A stretch of 64,000 nt of DNA from Microbacterium sp. AG1240 (GCF_003635115.1 NZ_RBXJ01000003.1:259324-323323); one strand, 5' to 3'; counted from the first letter of the stretch, positions 8,010 through 15,722 are shown. Numbers and translations: made by a program. The notes: generated by a model from the sequence alone, not told the origin.

Positions 8010-9179
8010 CTACGCGAGCGAGGGGTCACGCCGGTCGGAGACGACCGATCCCTCGGCGACCACCAGCCGGGGGCTCCAATCATCCCCGAGGACCAGGAAG
8101 TCGGCGCGCGCACCCACCGCGAGCCGACCGAGGTCCCGGCGGCCGAGCAGGGTCGCGGGCACCAGCGTGAGAGCGGCGACCGCCACGACCGGGTCGATGC
8201 GGAGATCCTCGACGGCGCGGCGGAGCGCGGCGTCCTGCGTCAGTGTCGAGCCCGCGAGGGTGTCTGTCCCCGCGAGCCGTGCGACACCTCCGCGCAATTC
8301 CACGTCGAGTGCGCCCAGCCGGTAGTCGCCGTCGACGCATCCGGTGGCGGCCATGGCGTCTGTGACGAGGGCCACTCGTCCCGGGGCGAGCCGGAACAGT
8401 CCGGCCGATAGCGAGTCGTGGACGTGGACGCCGTCCGCGATGAGTTCGAGGACGGCCCCGGCGTCGACCGCCGCCATGACCGGGCCGGGTGCCCGGTGGA
8501 GAACCGGCGGCATGGCGTTGAACGCGTGGGTGAGCGCTCTCGCGCCCCGTCCGAATGCCGCCAGGGCGGTGGCGTAATCCGCCTCGGTGTGGCCGAGGGC
8601 GACGACGACATCGTGCGCCTGGTAGACGTCCTGGGCGTCTTCCGACCCGGGGCGCTCGGGCGCGATCGTGACCATGCGCAGCGTTCCCCTCGCCGCGTCC
8701 ACCTGACGGGAGACGAGATCGACGGCAGGATCGGTCAGTACGGCCGGATCGTGCGCTCCGCGTCGCGCCGGGGAGAGGAACGGCCCCTCGAGGTGGGATC
8801 CGAGGACGAGGGGGTCCTGGTCGGCGAGCTGCGCGATGCGCTGCAGTGCGCGGGCCTGGTTCTGCGCGGACCCCGACACCACACTGAGGACGGAACGGGT
8901 CGTTCCGTGACGCCGGTGGTGGTCGAGCGCTGCGAGAGGCGAGACGTCGTCGTCGTAGGAGACCCCTGCCGCACCGTGGCCGTGCAGGTCGATGAAGCCC
9001 GGCGTGACGTTCGCTCCGCGTGCGTCGATGGCGCGCATCCCGTCGTACCGCAAGGCGCGCCAGTCGTCACCGCTTCCGATGTCGACGATCGCGGGACCCT
9101 CGGTGCGGAACCACCCTTCCCGGCGACCGTCCGCGTCGAGGAGGACGGCGTCATGGACGATGAAACCGCGGGCGCTCAC
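8010..9179 (-). CDS. nagA: N-acetylglucosamine-6-phosphate deacetylase
   Basis: A 389-residue amidohydrolase-superfamily enzyme that deacetylates GlcNAc-6-P to glucosamine-6-P in the cytoplasm. Visible active-site motifs in order are DLHGHGA (metal/phosphate region), LEGPFLSPARRGAH (metal-ligand Glu), VALGHTEAD (His), LTHAFNAMPP (His) and LVTDAM (catalytic Asp). GTG 9179 is preferred because it forms a GTGA overlap with the nagB stop and has GGCAGG upstream; GTG 9191 is an alternative without a ribosome site. It is the second gene of a nagB-nagA operon that follows a GntR box, so it is probably co-regulated with fucose use. Confidence 0.92.
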   Translation of the reverse strand: MSARGFIVHDAVLLDADGRREGWFRTEGPAIVDIGSGDDWRALRYDGMRAIDARGANVTPGFIDLHGHGAAGVSYDDDVSPLAALDHHRRHGTTRSVLSVVSGSAQNQARALQRIAQLADQDPLVLGSHLEGPFLSPARRGAHDPAVLTDPAVDLVSRQVDAARGTLRMVTIAPERPGSEDAQDVYQAHDVVVALGHTEADYATALAAFGRGARALTHAFNAMPPVLHRAPGPVMAAVDAGAVLELIADGVHVHDSLSAGLFRLAPGRVALVTDAMAATGCVDGDYRLGALDVELRGGVARLAGTDTLAGSTLTQDAALRRAVEDLRIDPVVAVAALTLVPATLLGRRDLGRLAVGARADFLVLGDDWSPRLVVAEGSVVSDRRDPSLA

Positions 9180-9949
9180 AGCACCTGCCACCGGGGCTTG
9201 TTCTCGTAGGCGTGGCGGTAGTAGTCGGCGTGGGCGAGTCGCGATGCCGCGGCCTCGTCGACGAAGACGGTCACGCTCGGGTGGAGTTGGATGATCGATC
9301 CCGGGACGGCGGCCGTCACCGGCCCCTCCACCGCAGCGGCGATCGCGGCCGCCTTGCCCTCTCCGAAAGCGAGCAGGATGAGGTGGCGCGCTCGGGAGAT
9401 CGTCCCCAGGCCCTGGGTGACGCAGTGGCGGGGGACGTCGTCGGGCGAGTCGAAGAACCGCGCGTTGTCCTGGCGCGTCTGTTCCGTCAACGTCTTCACC
9501 CGCGTTCGGCTGGCCAGACTCGACCCGGGTTCGTTGAAGCCGACGTGACCGTCGGTTCCTATCCCGAGGATCTGCACCTCGATGCCGCCCGCATCGGCGA
9601 TCTCGCGCTCGTAACGCTCCCCGGCGCTTTCGAGACCCTCGTGCGAGCCATCGGGAACATGCACCTTCTCCGTGTTCAGGCCGAGAGGGTGGACGAGCTC
9701 GCGGTCGAGCACGGCCCGGTAGCTCTCCGGGTGACCGGCGGGGAGGCCGACGTATTCGTCGAGCGCGAAGGCCCGGACGCCGGACAGATCGTGGTCTCGA
9801 GCGGCGATGGCCCGGTAGGTGCTGAGGGGTGTCGACCCCGTCGCAACGCCCCAGGTCGGGGTTGTGGCACGGCTCAACCGCCGGAGGACGGCATCGGCGG
9901 CGAGGTCGCCGGCGGCCTCCGCATCGGCGACGATCACGATCTCGGCCAC
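9176..9949 (-). CDS. nagB: Glucosamine-6-phosphate deaminase
   Basis: A 257-residue NagB, close to the usual 260-270. It converts glucosamine-6-P to fructose-6-P and ammonia. Visible motifs are GVATGSTPLSTYR (phosphate binding), FALDEYVGL with the catalytic Asp, and GIGTDGHVGFNEPGS carrying the catalytic Asp-His-Glu set. The start is GTG 9949 with GAGGT upstream. The C-terminal allosteric elements of the enterobacterial enzyme cannot be judged. It leads the nagBA operon; an operator identical to that of gntR lies about 50 bp upstream. Confidence 0.93.
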   Translation of the reverse strand: MAEIVIVADAEAAGDLAADAVLRRLSRATTPTWGVATGSTPLSTYRAIAARDHDLSGVRAFALDEYVGLPAGHPESYRAVLDRELVHPLGLNTEKVHVPDGSHEGLESAGERYEREIADAGGIEVQILGIGTDGHVGFNEPGSSLASRTRVKTLTEQTRQDNARFFDSPDDVPRHCVTQGLGTISRARHLILLAFGEGKAAAIAAAVEGPVTAAVPGSIIQLHPSVTVFVDEAAASRLAHADYYRHAYENKPRWQVL

Positions 9950-9995
9950 GGGATACCTCGATTCTCGGGGGGATTGTGCACCCGCGAGTCTACCG

Positions 9996-10011
9996 AGACA
10001 TCAGATGTATG
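9996..10011 (-). promoter_or_regulatory. GntR-type operator box 3 (nagBA promoter)
   Basis: AGACATCAGATGTATG on the plus strand, the exact reverse complement of the box before gntR. It is 46 bp upstream of the nagB start, a normal operator position. A 16-bp identity in two places 2 kb apart, plus a 14/16 match at the fuconate dehydratase divergon, is far beyond chance. Confidence 0.75.
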
Positions 10012-10112
10012 AGCGGTTCTGAGTTGCAGAGAGGAAGACTGTCGTGTTCACTACCCCGGGGGCGAGACCGGGTGGAAGGCCCTCTGCACCGGTATCCGGC
10101 CCCCCCGCCGCC

Positions 10113-10160
10113 GTGGGCGGCTCGCAGATCGTGCGCGCGTGCGATCTCTGAGCTGCCCAC
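10113..10160. terminator. Long imperfect hairpin
   Basis: The left arm GTGGGCGGCTCGCAGATCG and the right arm ending CTGCCCAC pair over 19 positions with three mismatches around a GC-rich loop. It lies in a gene-free region between the nagB promoter and the lanthipeptide locus. It could be a terminator or part of a structured RNA; no T-run follows on either strand. Confidence 0.45.
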
Positions 10161-10199
10161 GATGGCGGGACAGCCATCCGATCTTCAGTCCGTGGGATG

Positions 10200-10234
10200 C
10201 CCGGACCCCTTCTACCCGAAAGAAGGGGTCCGGG
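10200..10234 (-). terminator. Perfect 14-bp stem hairpin, probable terminator
   Basis: CCCGGACCCCTTCT pairs perfectly with AGAAGGGGTCCGGG around a 7-base loop. On the minus strand it begins immediately after the TGA of the 39-codon ORF, the position of a factor-independent terminator. Actinobacterial terminators often lack a strong U-tract, as here. Confidence 0.65.
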
Positions 10235-10354
10235 TCACGCACAACTCCCACGATGTGCGCGAGCGGGATTCTGAGTCCCGCTCCTGAGAGAGGATCTGCA
10301 CGGCGCCGTCGACCGCACGACGAGCGAGTCGTCGATGACGGTCAGGTCGGCCAT
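10235..10354 (-). CDS. Possible 39-residue protein, unrecognised
   Basis: A short ORF on the minus strand with ATG 10354 preceded by GAGGAGAAA at good spacing. It ends directly at a strong hairpin. The product begins MADLTVIDDSLVVRST and then becomes Arg/Ser-rich with Cys19 and Cys38. The first 15 residues resemble the beta-strand opening of small actinobacterial PH-like proteins, so it may be the stub of a decayed gene. A small expressed peptide cannot be excluded. A 7-bp inverted repeat (10262-10282) lies inside it. It follows the lan region in the same direction and lies downstream of a second palindrome resembling the one before lanKC. No function is assigned. Confidence 0.35.
   Translation of the reverse strand: MADLTVIDDSLVVRSTAPCRSSLRSGTQNPARAHRGSCA
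10262..10282. repeat. Short inverted repeat
   Basis: AGCGGGA and TCCCGCT pair perfectly around a 7-base loop, inside the small ORF. It is one of several hairpins in this otherwise gene-poor stretch. Confidence 0.4.
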
Positions 10355-10410
10355 GCTTTCTCCTCGAGACCTTGGCGTACCCCCCCACGTGGACCCGCCA
10401 CGGACGTTGA

Positions 10411-10444
10411 CGAGCTCGGACCTCGGGCTGGAGGTCCGAGCTCG
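10411..10444. terminator. Perfect 14-bp stem hairpin
   Basis: CGAGCTCGGACCTC and GAGGTCCGAGCTCG pair perfectly with a 6-base loop. It is followed on the plus strand by ATAAAC. It lies between the palindrome at 10695 and the 39-codon ORF, so it may be an attenuator or terminator. No gene ends close to it on either strand. Confidence 0.5.
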
Positions 10445-10694
10445 ATAAACGGGTCGAGGTCCGCAGTCACGACTCCGTCCACCACGCACGTTAGATCAGA
10501 GGCGGTGCTGGATGCACGTCCCCCGAACAGGGGACAAGCCGGTCTCATCACTGTTCGCGTAGTGCCGAACAGAACACGGTGGGCGGGCGAGGGGCCCCGC
10601 GATACAAGGGAAGTCGCCCGATGCCGGCCCGCTCGCTTCCGCCGGACGGTCGCGCGCCGCATCCGCTCGCCCGCTGCGGATTGCCGCCGGAAGT

Positions 10695-10710
10695 TCATAC
10701 ATATGAGTGA
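10695..10710. promoter_or_regulatory. Candidate response-regulator box A
   Basis: TCATACATATGAGTGA, matching 14 of 16 bases of the perfect palindrome before lanKC. The flank is also shared: GAAGTTCATACATATG here and GAACTTCATACATATG there. It lies just beyond the lan terminator, so it may start a separate leftward transcript through the hairpin region. Confidence 0.45.
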
Positions 10711-10720
10711 CGGCCCACGA

Positions 10721-10760
10721 TCGGGGGGAGTGGGTCGCCTCGCGACTGCACTCCCCCCGA
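10721..10760 (-). terminator. Terminator of the lanthipeptide operon
   Basis: TCGGGGGGAGTG pairs perfectly with CACTCCCCCCGA, and inside it GTCGC pairs with GCGAC around a 3-base tip, giving a long two-part stem. It begins 19 bp after the lanA stop on the minus strand. There is no U-tract. Confidence 0.7.
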
Positions 10761-10779
10761 CCTCGAACCGACGTCTATG

Positions 10780-10902
10780 TCAGCAGATCGACGCCGATGC
10801 CGTGCTCACGCAGACGCTGGCACTGAAGGTGCTGGCGAACTGTGTTCCCCGCCCTTCGCCCGACGCGTCGTCGAGCGTCTGGAGTGACAACAGATATCCC
10901 AT
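10780..10902 (-). CDS. lanA: Class III lanthipeptide precursor (two labionin motifs)
   Basis: A 40-residue peptide read directly from the minus strand. ATG 10902 follows GGGAGGTGAG at ideal spacing. The leader (about 1-22) carries LLSLQTLD at 4-11, close to the conserved [I/L]-L-x-L-Q recognition motif of class III leaders. The core holds two consecutive S-x2-S-x3-C labionin motifs: Ser24/Ser27/Cys31 and Ser33/Ser36/Cys40, separated only by Val32, with Cys40 the last residue. Expected processing is dehydration of the serines by the neighbouring LanKC, then double addition of cysteine to form labionin (or lanthionine) rings. The gene starts 17 bp after the lanKC stop and is followed by a hairpin terminator. 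Very likely real despite its size. Confidence 0.88.
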   Translation of the reverse strand: MGYLLSLQTLDDASGEGRGTQFASTFSASVCVSTASASIC

Positions 10903-10919
10903 GGATCTCACCTCCCTCG

Positions 10920-13517
10920 TTACGAAGGGCGCCGCCGGAGCGAGCGCATCTCGATATCGCGGGGGGAGATCAGATACGGCAGACCCAGAAGCACAGGAGT
11001 CTCGCCGCGGAGGTAGGCGCGGTAGGCCACCAGCGCCGTGAGCACTCCGGCCGACCCGGTGGCGAGGTCGCAGGATGCGCGCAGCAGCCCGTCGCCGGCG
11101 TAGCGGATGCCGTCGGGGGAGGAGAGGGAGTGCAGGGACAGCTGAGCGACATGTCGGTGCAGGGCCTCTGTCGACACGGCGTCGGAGCGTCCGACGGCCT
11201 CGAGCAGGAGGAGGAAGTGGATGAGGCCGGCACGCCCCTGCACGAGACCGGATTGGATCGCGAACGGCGCTGACGCGGCGCGCACGATGCCGTCGAGCGA
11301 CTCGAGATGGTGTTCGCTCTCGCCGAGGTGGGCGAGAGCGAGGGCGATCACCGCGCCGACGCCCGCCGACCCGTGACCCAGGTAGGGGAGCACACGCCAG
11401 CCCTCGTTCACCTGCAGCGATGCGTCGGTCGACCGGACCAGCGAGGCCATGTCGTAGGCCAGGGCGTCCTTCGCGAGTCGGAGGTGGCGCACGTCGCCCG
11501 TGCGTTCGTACAGGCGCAGCGCGAAGAGCGCGGTGCCCGTCGCGCCGCGCAGCAGCCCCCCGCGGCCGGTGGCGACGCGGGTCTGCGGTGCGGCGTCGGC
11601 GAGACGATCGCGCAGATCGTCGGCGATGCGCACCGCCGCATCGAGCATCGCCGGGCTCTCGTCGCTCTCGGCGAGAAACGCCAGACCCACGCCCGGCAGG
11701 CCCGAGGAGAGGTCGCTGCCGAGCCCGCTCAGTTCATCGGCGGCGAGCCACGCCGTCGCCCGTTGCGCCGCGGAGCGATCGCCGAGCAGCCGGAACGCCC
11801 ACGCCGACCCGGCCGTGCCGTCCATCAGCCCCGCGCGCGGCGCCTGCTCGCGGGCGAGAGCGCGCTCGACCCAGGCCCGCTCGAGAGCGAGGTCGTCGTG
11901 ACCGGCCAGCCGCAGAGCGCTCATGACGCCGAGCGCCCCGTGCGCGACGCTGGTCGCAGGCTCCGCGAACTGTGCGGGATCGCCCGGCCACAGGCGGTCG
12001 TCCCGCCCGAGATCGAGGTCGGCGCGCAGCGCGGCGGCGACCTCGTCGATCGTGCGCGACAGCGCAGCATCCGTCGTCGTGGCAGGGTCGTGGATGCTGC
12101 GCGGAGCCCGCTCGCGATCGTGCGGGGTCAATGCCCCCGCCGATCGCTCGACCCACGCGGGTTCGAGGGAGAACTCCGTCGCTGCCGCGGAGATCAGCTG
12201 CGCGGCCTTCGCGGGATCGAGTGGGAGGAGAGCGGTGAGCGGGACGAACACGAAGAGGTCGATGCAGGCGAGCGCGTAGAGATCGCGTGCGGTTCCGCTT
12301 CGGCCGTCGGGCGGCACGAAACCGGGCACGCCGATGCCCGCCGAATCCGGTGCCGAGACGTCCCGTGCCATTTCGAGGTCGATGAGCACGACGGAATCGT
12401 CGGGCCGCACCATCACGTTGCCGGGATGGAGGTCGCCGTGAACGAAGCCGGCGGCGTGCAGCTGCGAGATCGCGCGCCGCACCGCGGCGGTCACGGTGAG
12501 CGCCCACTCGCGGTACTCCGCTCGCGACGCCGCGTCGTCGCCGGTCCGCACGAGCGGGTGTCGGGCGACGACGGCCGCATTCAGAGGCGTGCCGTCGATG
12601 CGCTCCATGGCGAGGAAGCGGTGGCCGTGCGCCTCGAAGACATCGACGACGTCGGGGGTGGGAAGGCTCGCGAGCTCGCGCAGCACGCGCTCCTCGTCGC
12701 GGAGCCGGGTCACCGCGTCGCGGCCGTCGGGGGTGCGCCCGGTATGGGGGCGGGCCTCTTTCACGATGACGGGCGCGCCGCCGACCATGGCCTCGTAGAC
12801 ACCGCCGGCGTTCGAATGGTGCAGCGCCCCCGTGATGGTCGGCAGGCCCGCCGGTGGTGTCAGGTCGAGGGCGTTCAGCTGCTCTCGGAGGAAGCCCGGC
12901 ATCTGCACCCAGGCAGGCACGTGGAACGCCGCCGACCGCACGTCGGGCTGCCATCGCCCGGTGTCGAGATCACGGACCGCGAGGACGGGCACGCCGTCGG
13001 TCGTCGCCCAGCGCTTCACGAAGGCGCCGTACCGGACGAACAGCGGACCCTCGCGCCACCGCAGGTCGGAGAGGATGTAGGGCGCCGGGGCTCCCCCCAG
13101 TCGCCCGTCGAGCTCCGCGAGCGCCTCGCGCAGGGCCCGCTCGTCGGGCGGATACACGGTGAGGAACTTCCCCGCGGAAGACCGGTCGGCGTCCTTGCCG
13201 AGCGATCGCTCGAGCTGGCCCTGGTCGACGAGGAACTTGAACGCGATCCCGCGGCGGTGACAGAACGCGGCGACCTCGCGCAGCATCCGGTCGGCCGTCT
13301 CGATCGTCGCGCCGACGTGCATCTTCCACCCCTGCTCGGGGAGGACGGAGTCTCGGGGGCGCCAGAACGACCACGGCCGCTCGACGAGGTGGGCCCACCC
13401 GCTCCAGTCGAGATCGGCCGGCACGACGAAGAATCGACCGGTCGCCGCGACCGCTCGGGACGGTGCGTCGTAGAACTGTGGATGGGCGTTCGCGAACGCC
13501 GAATAGTTGGTGTCCAC
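10920..13517 (-). CDS. lanKC: Class III lanthipeptide synthetase LanKC
   Basis: An 865-residue trifunctional enzyme. Residues 1-210 match the OspF-like phospho-Ser/Thr lyase domain (Lys65 in KMHVG, Lys94 in KFLVD). Residues about 225-500 are a Ser/Thr kinase with Lys253 (IVKEA), the catalytic loop HGDLHPGN at 360-367 and DLE at 380-382 in place of DFG. Residues about 520-860 form a LanC-like cyclase with GHGSAGVG and QGRAGL repeats. The Cys and Cys-His zinc ligands of true LanC are not present, which places it in class III rather than class IV. It phosphorylates and eliminates Ser/Thr in the precursor and cyclises the product. GTG 13517 has GAGGGGGG upstream. The precursor gene follows 17 bp later. 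Confidence 0.92.
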   Translation of the reverse strand: MDTNYSAFANAHPQFYDAPSRAVAATGRFFVVPADLDWSGWAHLVERPWSFWRPRDSVLPEQGWKMHVGATIETADRMLREVAAFCHRRGIAFKFLVDQGQLERSLGKDADRSSAGKFLTVYPPDERALREALAELDGRLGGAPAPYILSDLRWREGPLFVRYGAFVKRWATTDGVPVLAVRDLDTGRWQPDVRSAAFHVPAWVQMPGFLREQLNALDLTPPAGLPTITGALHHSNAGGVYEAMVGGAPVIVKEARPHTGRTPDGRDAVTRLRDEERVLRELASLPTPDVVDVFEAHGHRFLAMERIDGTPLNAAVVARHPLVRTGDDAASRAEYREWALTVTAAVRRAISQLHAAGFVHGDLHPGNVMVRPDDSVVLIDLEMARDVSAPDSAGIGVPGFVPPDGRSGTARDLYALACIDLFVFVPLTALLPLDPAKAAQLISAAATEFSLEPAWVERSAGALTPHDRERAPRSIHDPATTTDAALSRTIDEVAAALRADLDLGRDDRLWPGDPAQFAEPATSVAHGALGVMSALRLAGHDDLALERAWVERALAREQAPRAGLMDGTAGSAWAFRLLGDRSAAQRATAWLAADELSGLGSDLSSGLPGVGLAFLAESDESPAMLDAAVRIADDLRDRLADAAPQTRVATGRGGLLRGATGTALFALRLYERTGDVRHLRLAKDALAYDMASLVRSTDASLQVNEGWRVLPYLGHGSAGVGAVIALALAHLGESEHHLESLDGIVRAASAPFAIQSGLVQGRAGLIHFLLLLEAVGRSDAVSTEALHRHVAQLSLHSLSSPDGIRYAGDGLLRASCDLATGSAGVLTALVAYRAYLRGETPVLLGLPYLISPRDIEMRSLRRRPS

Positions 13518-13699
13518 AAGCCCCCCTCGTCACCGTGAACCCCGCGCAGGTCAGTCTGCGATCACGGTCCCATCGAAGGACAGGCGGCGGATCGGCCGCC
13601 AGGGCGGCGCGGTGCTCCCGGGGCGCCGCGTTGCGGCCCGGCGACTCGATACCGAACGGCCGGACGCCCTCGCGACACCGAGAAACTGGTCGCCGAACT

Positions 13700-13715
13700 T
13701 CATACATATGTATGA
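13700..13715. promoter_or_regulatory. Candidate response-regulator box B (lanKC promoter)
   Basis: TCATACATATGTATGA is a perfect 16-bp palindrome. It is located about 185 bp upstream of the lanKC start and 10 bp beyond the stop of the adjacent NarL-type regulator gene. NarL/FixJ dimers bind such inverted repeats. A 14/16 copy occurs at 10695-10710. Binding by the neighbouring regulator is inferred. Confidence 0.55.
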
Positions 13716-13725
13716 GGTGCGGGAC

Positions 13726-14391
13726 TCAGGACAGGTGGTTGCGTGCTCCCCACAGGGCGAGCTGCGTGCGGTCTTCCAGCCCGACCTTCTTGATCGCGGA
13801 GTGCATGTGGGAGCGCACCGTGTGCACCGAGACCCCGAGGTGCTCCGCGATCGCCTCGCTGCTGGTCACGCCCTTCGACAGCACCCCGACCACTCGGCGC
13901 TCCGACGCGGTGAGCCGATGGGCGATGGCCCGGTCATCGCGCGACGAACCCCGGCGGACGAACTCCTGCAGCATGGTGGCGGTCACGTGCGACGACACGA
14001 GGGCGTGCCCCCGCGCGGCCGCGTGGATCGCCTCGAGCAGCACGTCGGAGTCGTGGCTCTTGAGCAGATAGCCGACAGCGCCGGAGTCGAGTGCTTCCGA
14101 GACGTAGCCGTCGATCGCGAAGCTGGTCATGACGATGACGGCGACGGTCGGATGATCGGGCGACGTCGTCAGCTCGCGGGTGGCTTCGAGTCCGCTCATC
14201 CCCGGCATCTGCAGATCCATGAGCACGACGTCGGCATGCTCCGAGCGCGCCGCGGCCACGGCATCCACCCCATTCGTGACCTCACCGACCACCGTGATCC
14301 CCGCGGCGCCCTCGAGCTGGAGACGCAGGCCCTTGCGCACGGTGCGGTTATCGTCGGCGATCAGCACGCGGATCGTCGTCTTGCCGCCCAT
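13726..14391 (-). CDS. NarL/LuxR-family response regulator
   Basis: A 221-residue two-domain regulator. The receiver domain (1-125) has the acidic pair Asp13/Asp14 and phospho-acceptor Asp59 in VVLMDLQMPGMSG, with the conserved Lys in LLKSHD. The C-terminal LuxR-type helix-turn-helix (about 155-215) reads LTASERRVVGVLSKGVTSSEAIAEHL. It follows its histidine kinase by 14 bp in one leftward unit, and the next gene downstream is lanKC. It is a plausible activator of the lanthipeptide operon. ATG 14391 has GAGGAGA upstream. Confidence 0.92.
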   Translation of the reverse strand: MGGKTTIRVLIADDNRTVRKGLRLQLEGAAGITVVGEVTNGVDAVAAARSEHADVVLMDLQMPGMSGLEATRELTTSPDHPTVAVIVMTSFAIDGYVSEALDSGAVGYLLKSHDSDVLLEAIHAAARGHALVSSHVTATMLQEFVRRGSSRDDRAIAHRLTASERRVVGVLSKGVTSSEAIAEHLGVSVHTVRSHMHSAIKKVGLEDRTQLALWGARNHLS

Positions 14392-14405
14392 CGCCGTCTC
14401 CTCGC

Positions 14406-15722
14406 CTAGTCGATGTGTGCCACCGGGATGCGCACCCGAACACCCCAGCCGCCGTCGGCGGTGTCGCCGCTGGTCATTGTGCCTCGCAGGAGGTCGATGT
14501 GTTCGCGCATTCCGGTCAGACCCCAGCCCAGGTTGAGGCCGGGGAGGGGTTCGGTGCCGGGTCGGGGCGGCTCGTTGCGCACCTGCAGCTCGAGCATCCC
14601 GGGGGAGTGCGCGAGATCGACCTGCACCGCCGCGCCGGGCGCATGCTTGGCGGCGTTGGTCAGGGCCTCCTGCAGCGCTCGGTAGGCCGTGGTGGAGACG
14701 ACGGCGGGGAGCTCCTCCAGCGGTCCCGACGACTCCACGCTCAGGGGCATCCCGCGCTTCTGCCAGTACGAGACCAGTTCATCCGCACGGCGCAGATCGC
14801 GCGTCGCCTCGATCGGCGCGGCACCCACCGCTCGGAAGTCGGCGAGGGCTCCCGCGAGGCTGGCCGCGGCGAACCTGCCTTCGTTGCGCACATCCTCGAC
14901 GAGTTCGAGAGCCCGCTCGGGGTGTTCGGGCGCCAGGCTCATGGCCGCGTCGGCGAGGGCGATGAGGCCAGCGAGATGCTGGCCGGCGACGTCGTGCAGT
15001 TCCTGCGCGATTCTCGCCCGCTCCCTTCCGCGAGCCTCCTCCACGCGCTGCTCGTGCTCGCGTCGTGCGGTGTCGGCGCGGTGCCGCTCCAGCAGCAGTC
15101 GCCGCGTCTGCGCACCCCACCACACCCCCAGCACGGCGGCACCGCCCGTGACGGCGATGATGGCGATCGACTCGGCGACGATGTAGCCGATCGCCACCCC
15201 GAGAGGCTCGCCGAGCGAGAGCACCCACAGCAGCATCCCCACGACGAGGACGACCACGACGACCGCGAGGGAGAGCAGACCCCTCATCGCCGTCGTGCGC
15301 GTGGCGAGCAGGAACAGAGCGATCGCGATCACCGCCTGCATCGGCACGAGCCACTTCGGAACCGCCAGTCCGATCGCGAGCGCGAGATAGATCGCCGTCG
15401 TTCCGGCCACGGCGAGAGCGGGGTGTCGATCGCTCACGAGCAGCATCGCCGATTGTGCTGCGCACCCCGCCACCAACAGACCGAGCGTGAGCGCCATCGG
15501 TACCGGCAAGGTCCACTGGCCCTGCATGGCGACGAGGGCGGAGATCGGCACGGACAGGACCGGGATCACCGTAGCGACGAACACGGTCAGGGCGAAGATC
15601 AACGCGGAACGGCGGCTGCCGAGGATGCGGCGCTCGATCGTCTGCGGCTCGGCGAGGATGCCGCCGGTCGACGTCGACGGCGTCAGCGAACGCGAAGACC
15701 TGGATCCGGCTTGAAGAGACAC
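14406..15722 (-). CDS. NarL-type sensor histidine kinase
   Basis: About 438 residues. After a short polar N-terminus there are five or six hydrophobic segments (about residues 35-210: ALIFALTVFVATVIPVL, then LGLLVAGCAAQSAMLL and so on), then a cytoplasmic HisKA_3 dimerisation helix with RARIAQELHDVAGQH carrying the phospho-acceptor His. A C-terminal ATPase domain ends with an N-box AALTNAAKHAPG-like segment and GWGLTGMREH. Little extracellular sequence is present, so the stimulus is probably membrane-derived. GTG 15722 is the most reasonable start, since the sequence upstream of it in frame is arginine-rich and non-native, but its ribosome site is poorly spaced. Pairs with the adjacent response regulator. 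Confidence 0.88.
   Translation of the reverse strand: MSLQAGSRSSRSLTPSTSTGGILAEPQTIERRILGSRRSALIFALTVFVATVIPVLSVPISALVAMQGQWTLPVPMALTLGLLVAGCAAQSAMLLVSDRHPALAVAGTTAIYLALAIGLAVPKWLVPMQAVIAIALFLLATRTTAMRGLLSLAVVVVVLVVGMLLWVLSLGEPLGVAIGYIVAESIAIIAVTGGAAVLGVWWGAQTRRLLLERHRADTARREHEQRVEEARGRERARIAQELHDVAGQHLAGLIALADAAMSLAPEHPERALELVEDVRNEGRFAAASLAGALADFRAVGAAPIEATRDLRRADELVSYWQKRGMPLSVESSGPLEELPAVVSTTAYRALQEALTNAAKHAPGAAVQVDLAHSPGMLELQVRNEPPRPGTEPLPGLNLGWGLTGMREHIDLLRGTMTSGDTADGGWGVRVRIPVAHID

Noticed and set aside
10496..10702. 68-codon minus-strand ORF starting in the palindrome at 10695
   Set aside because: Start codon lies in the operator-like repeat, no ribosome site, composition non-native.
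10920..13517. LanKC considered as class IV LanL
   Set aside because: The cyclase domain lacks the Cys/His zinc ligands, and the precursor has labionin motifs.
11307..13538. Open frame of over 700 codons antisense to lanKC
   Set aside because: No recognisable domain, biased composition, and full overlap with lanKC.
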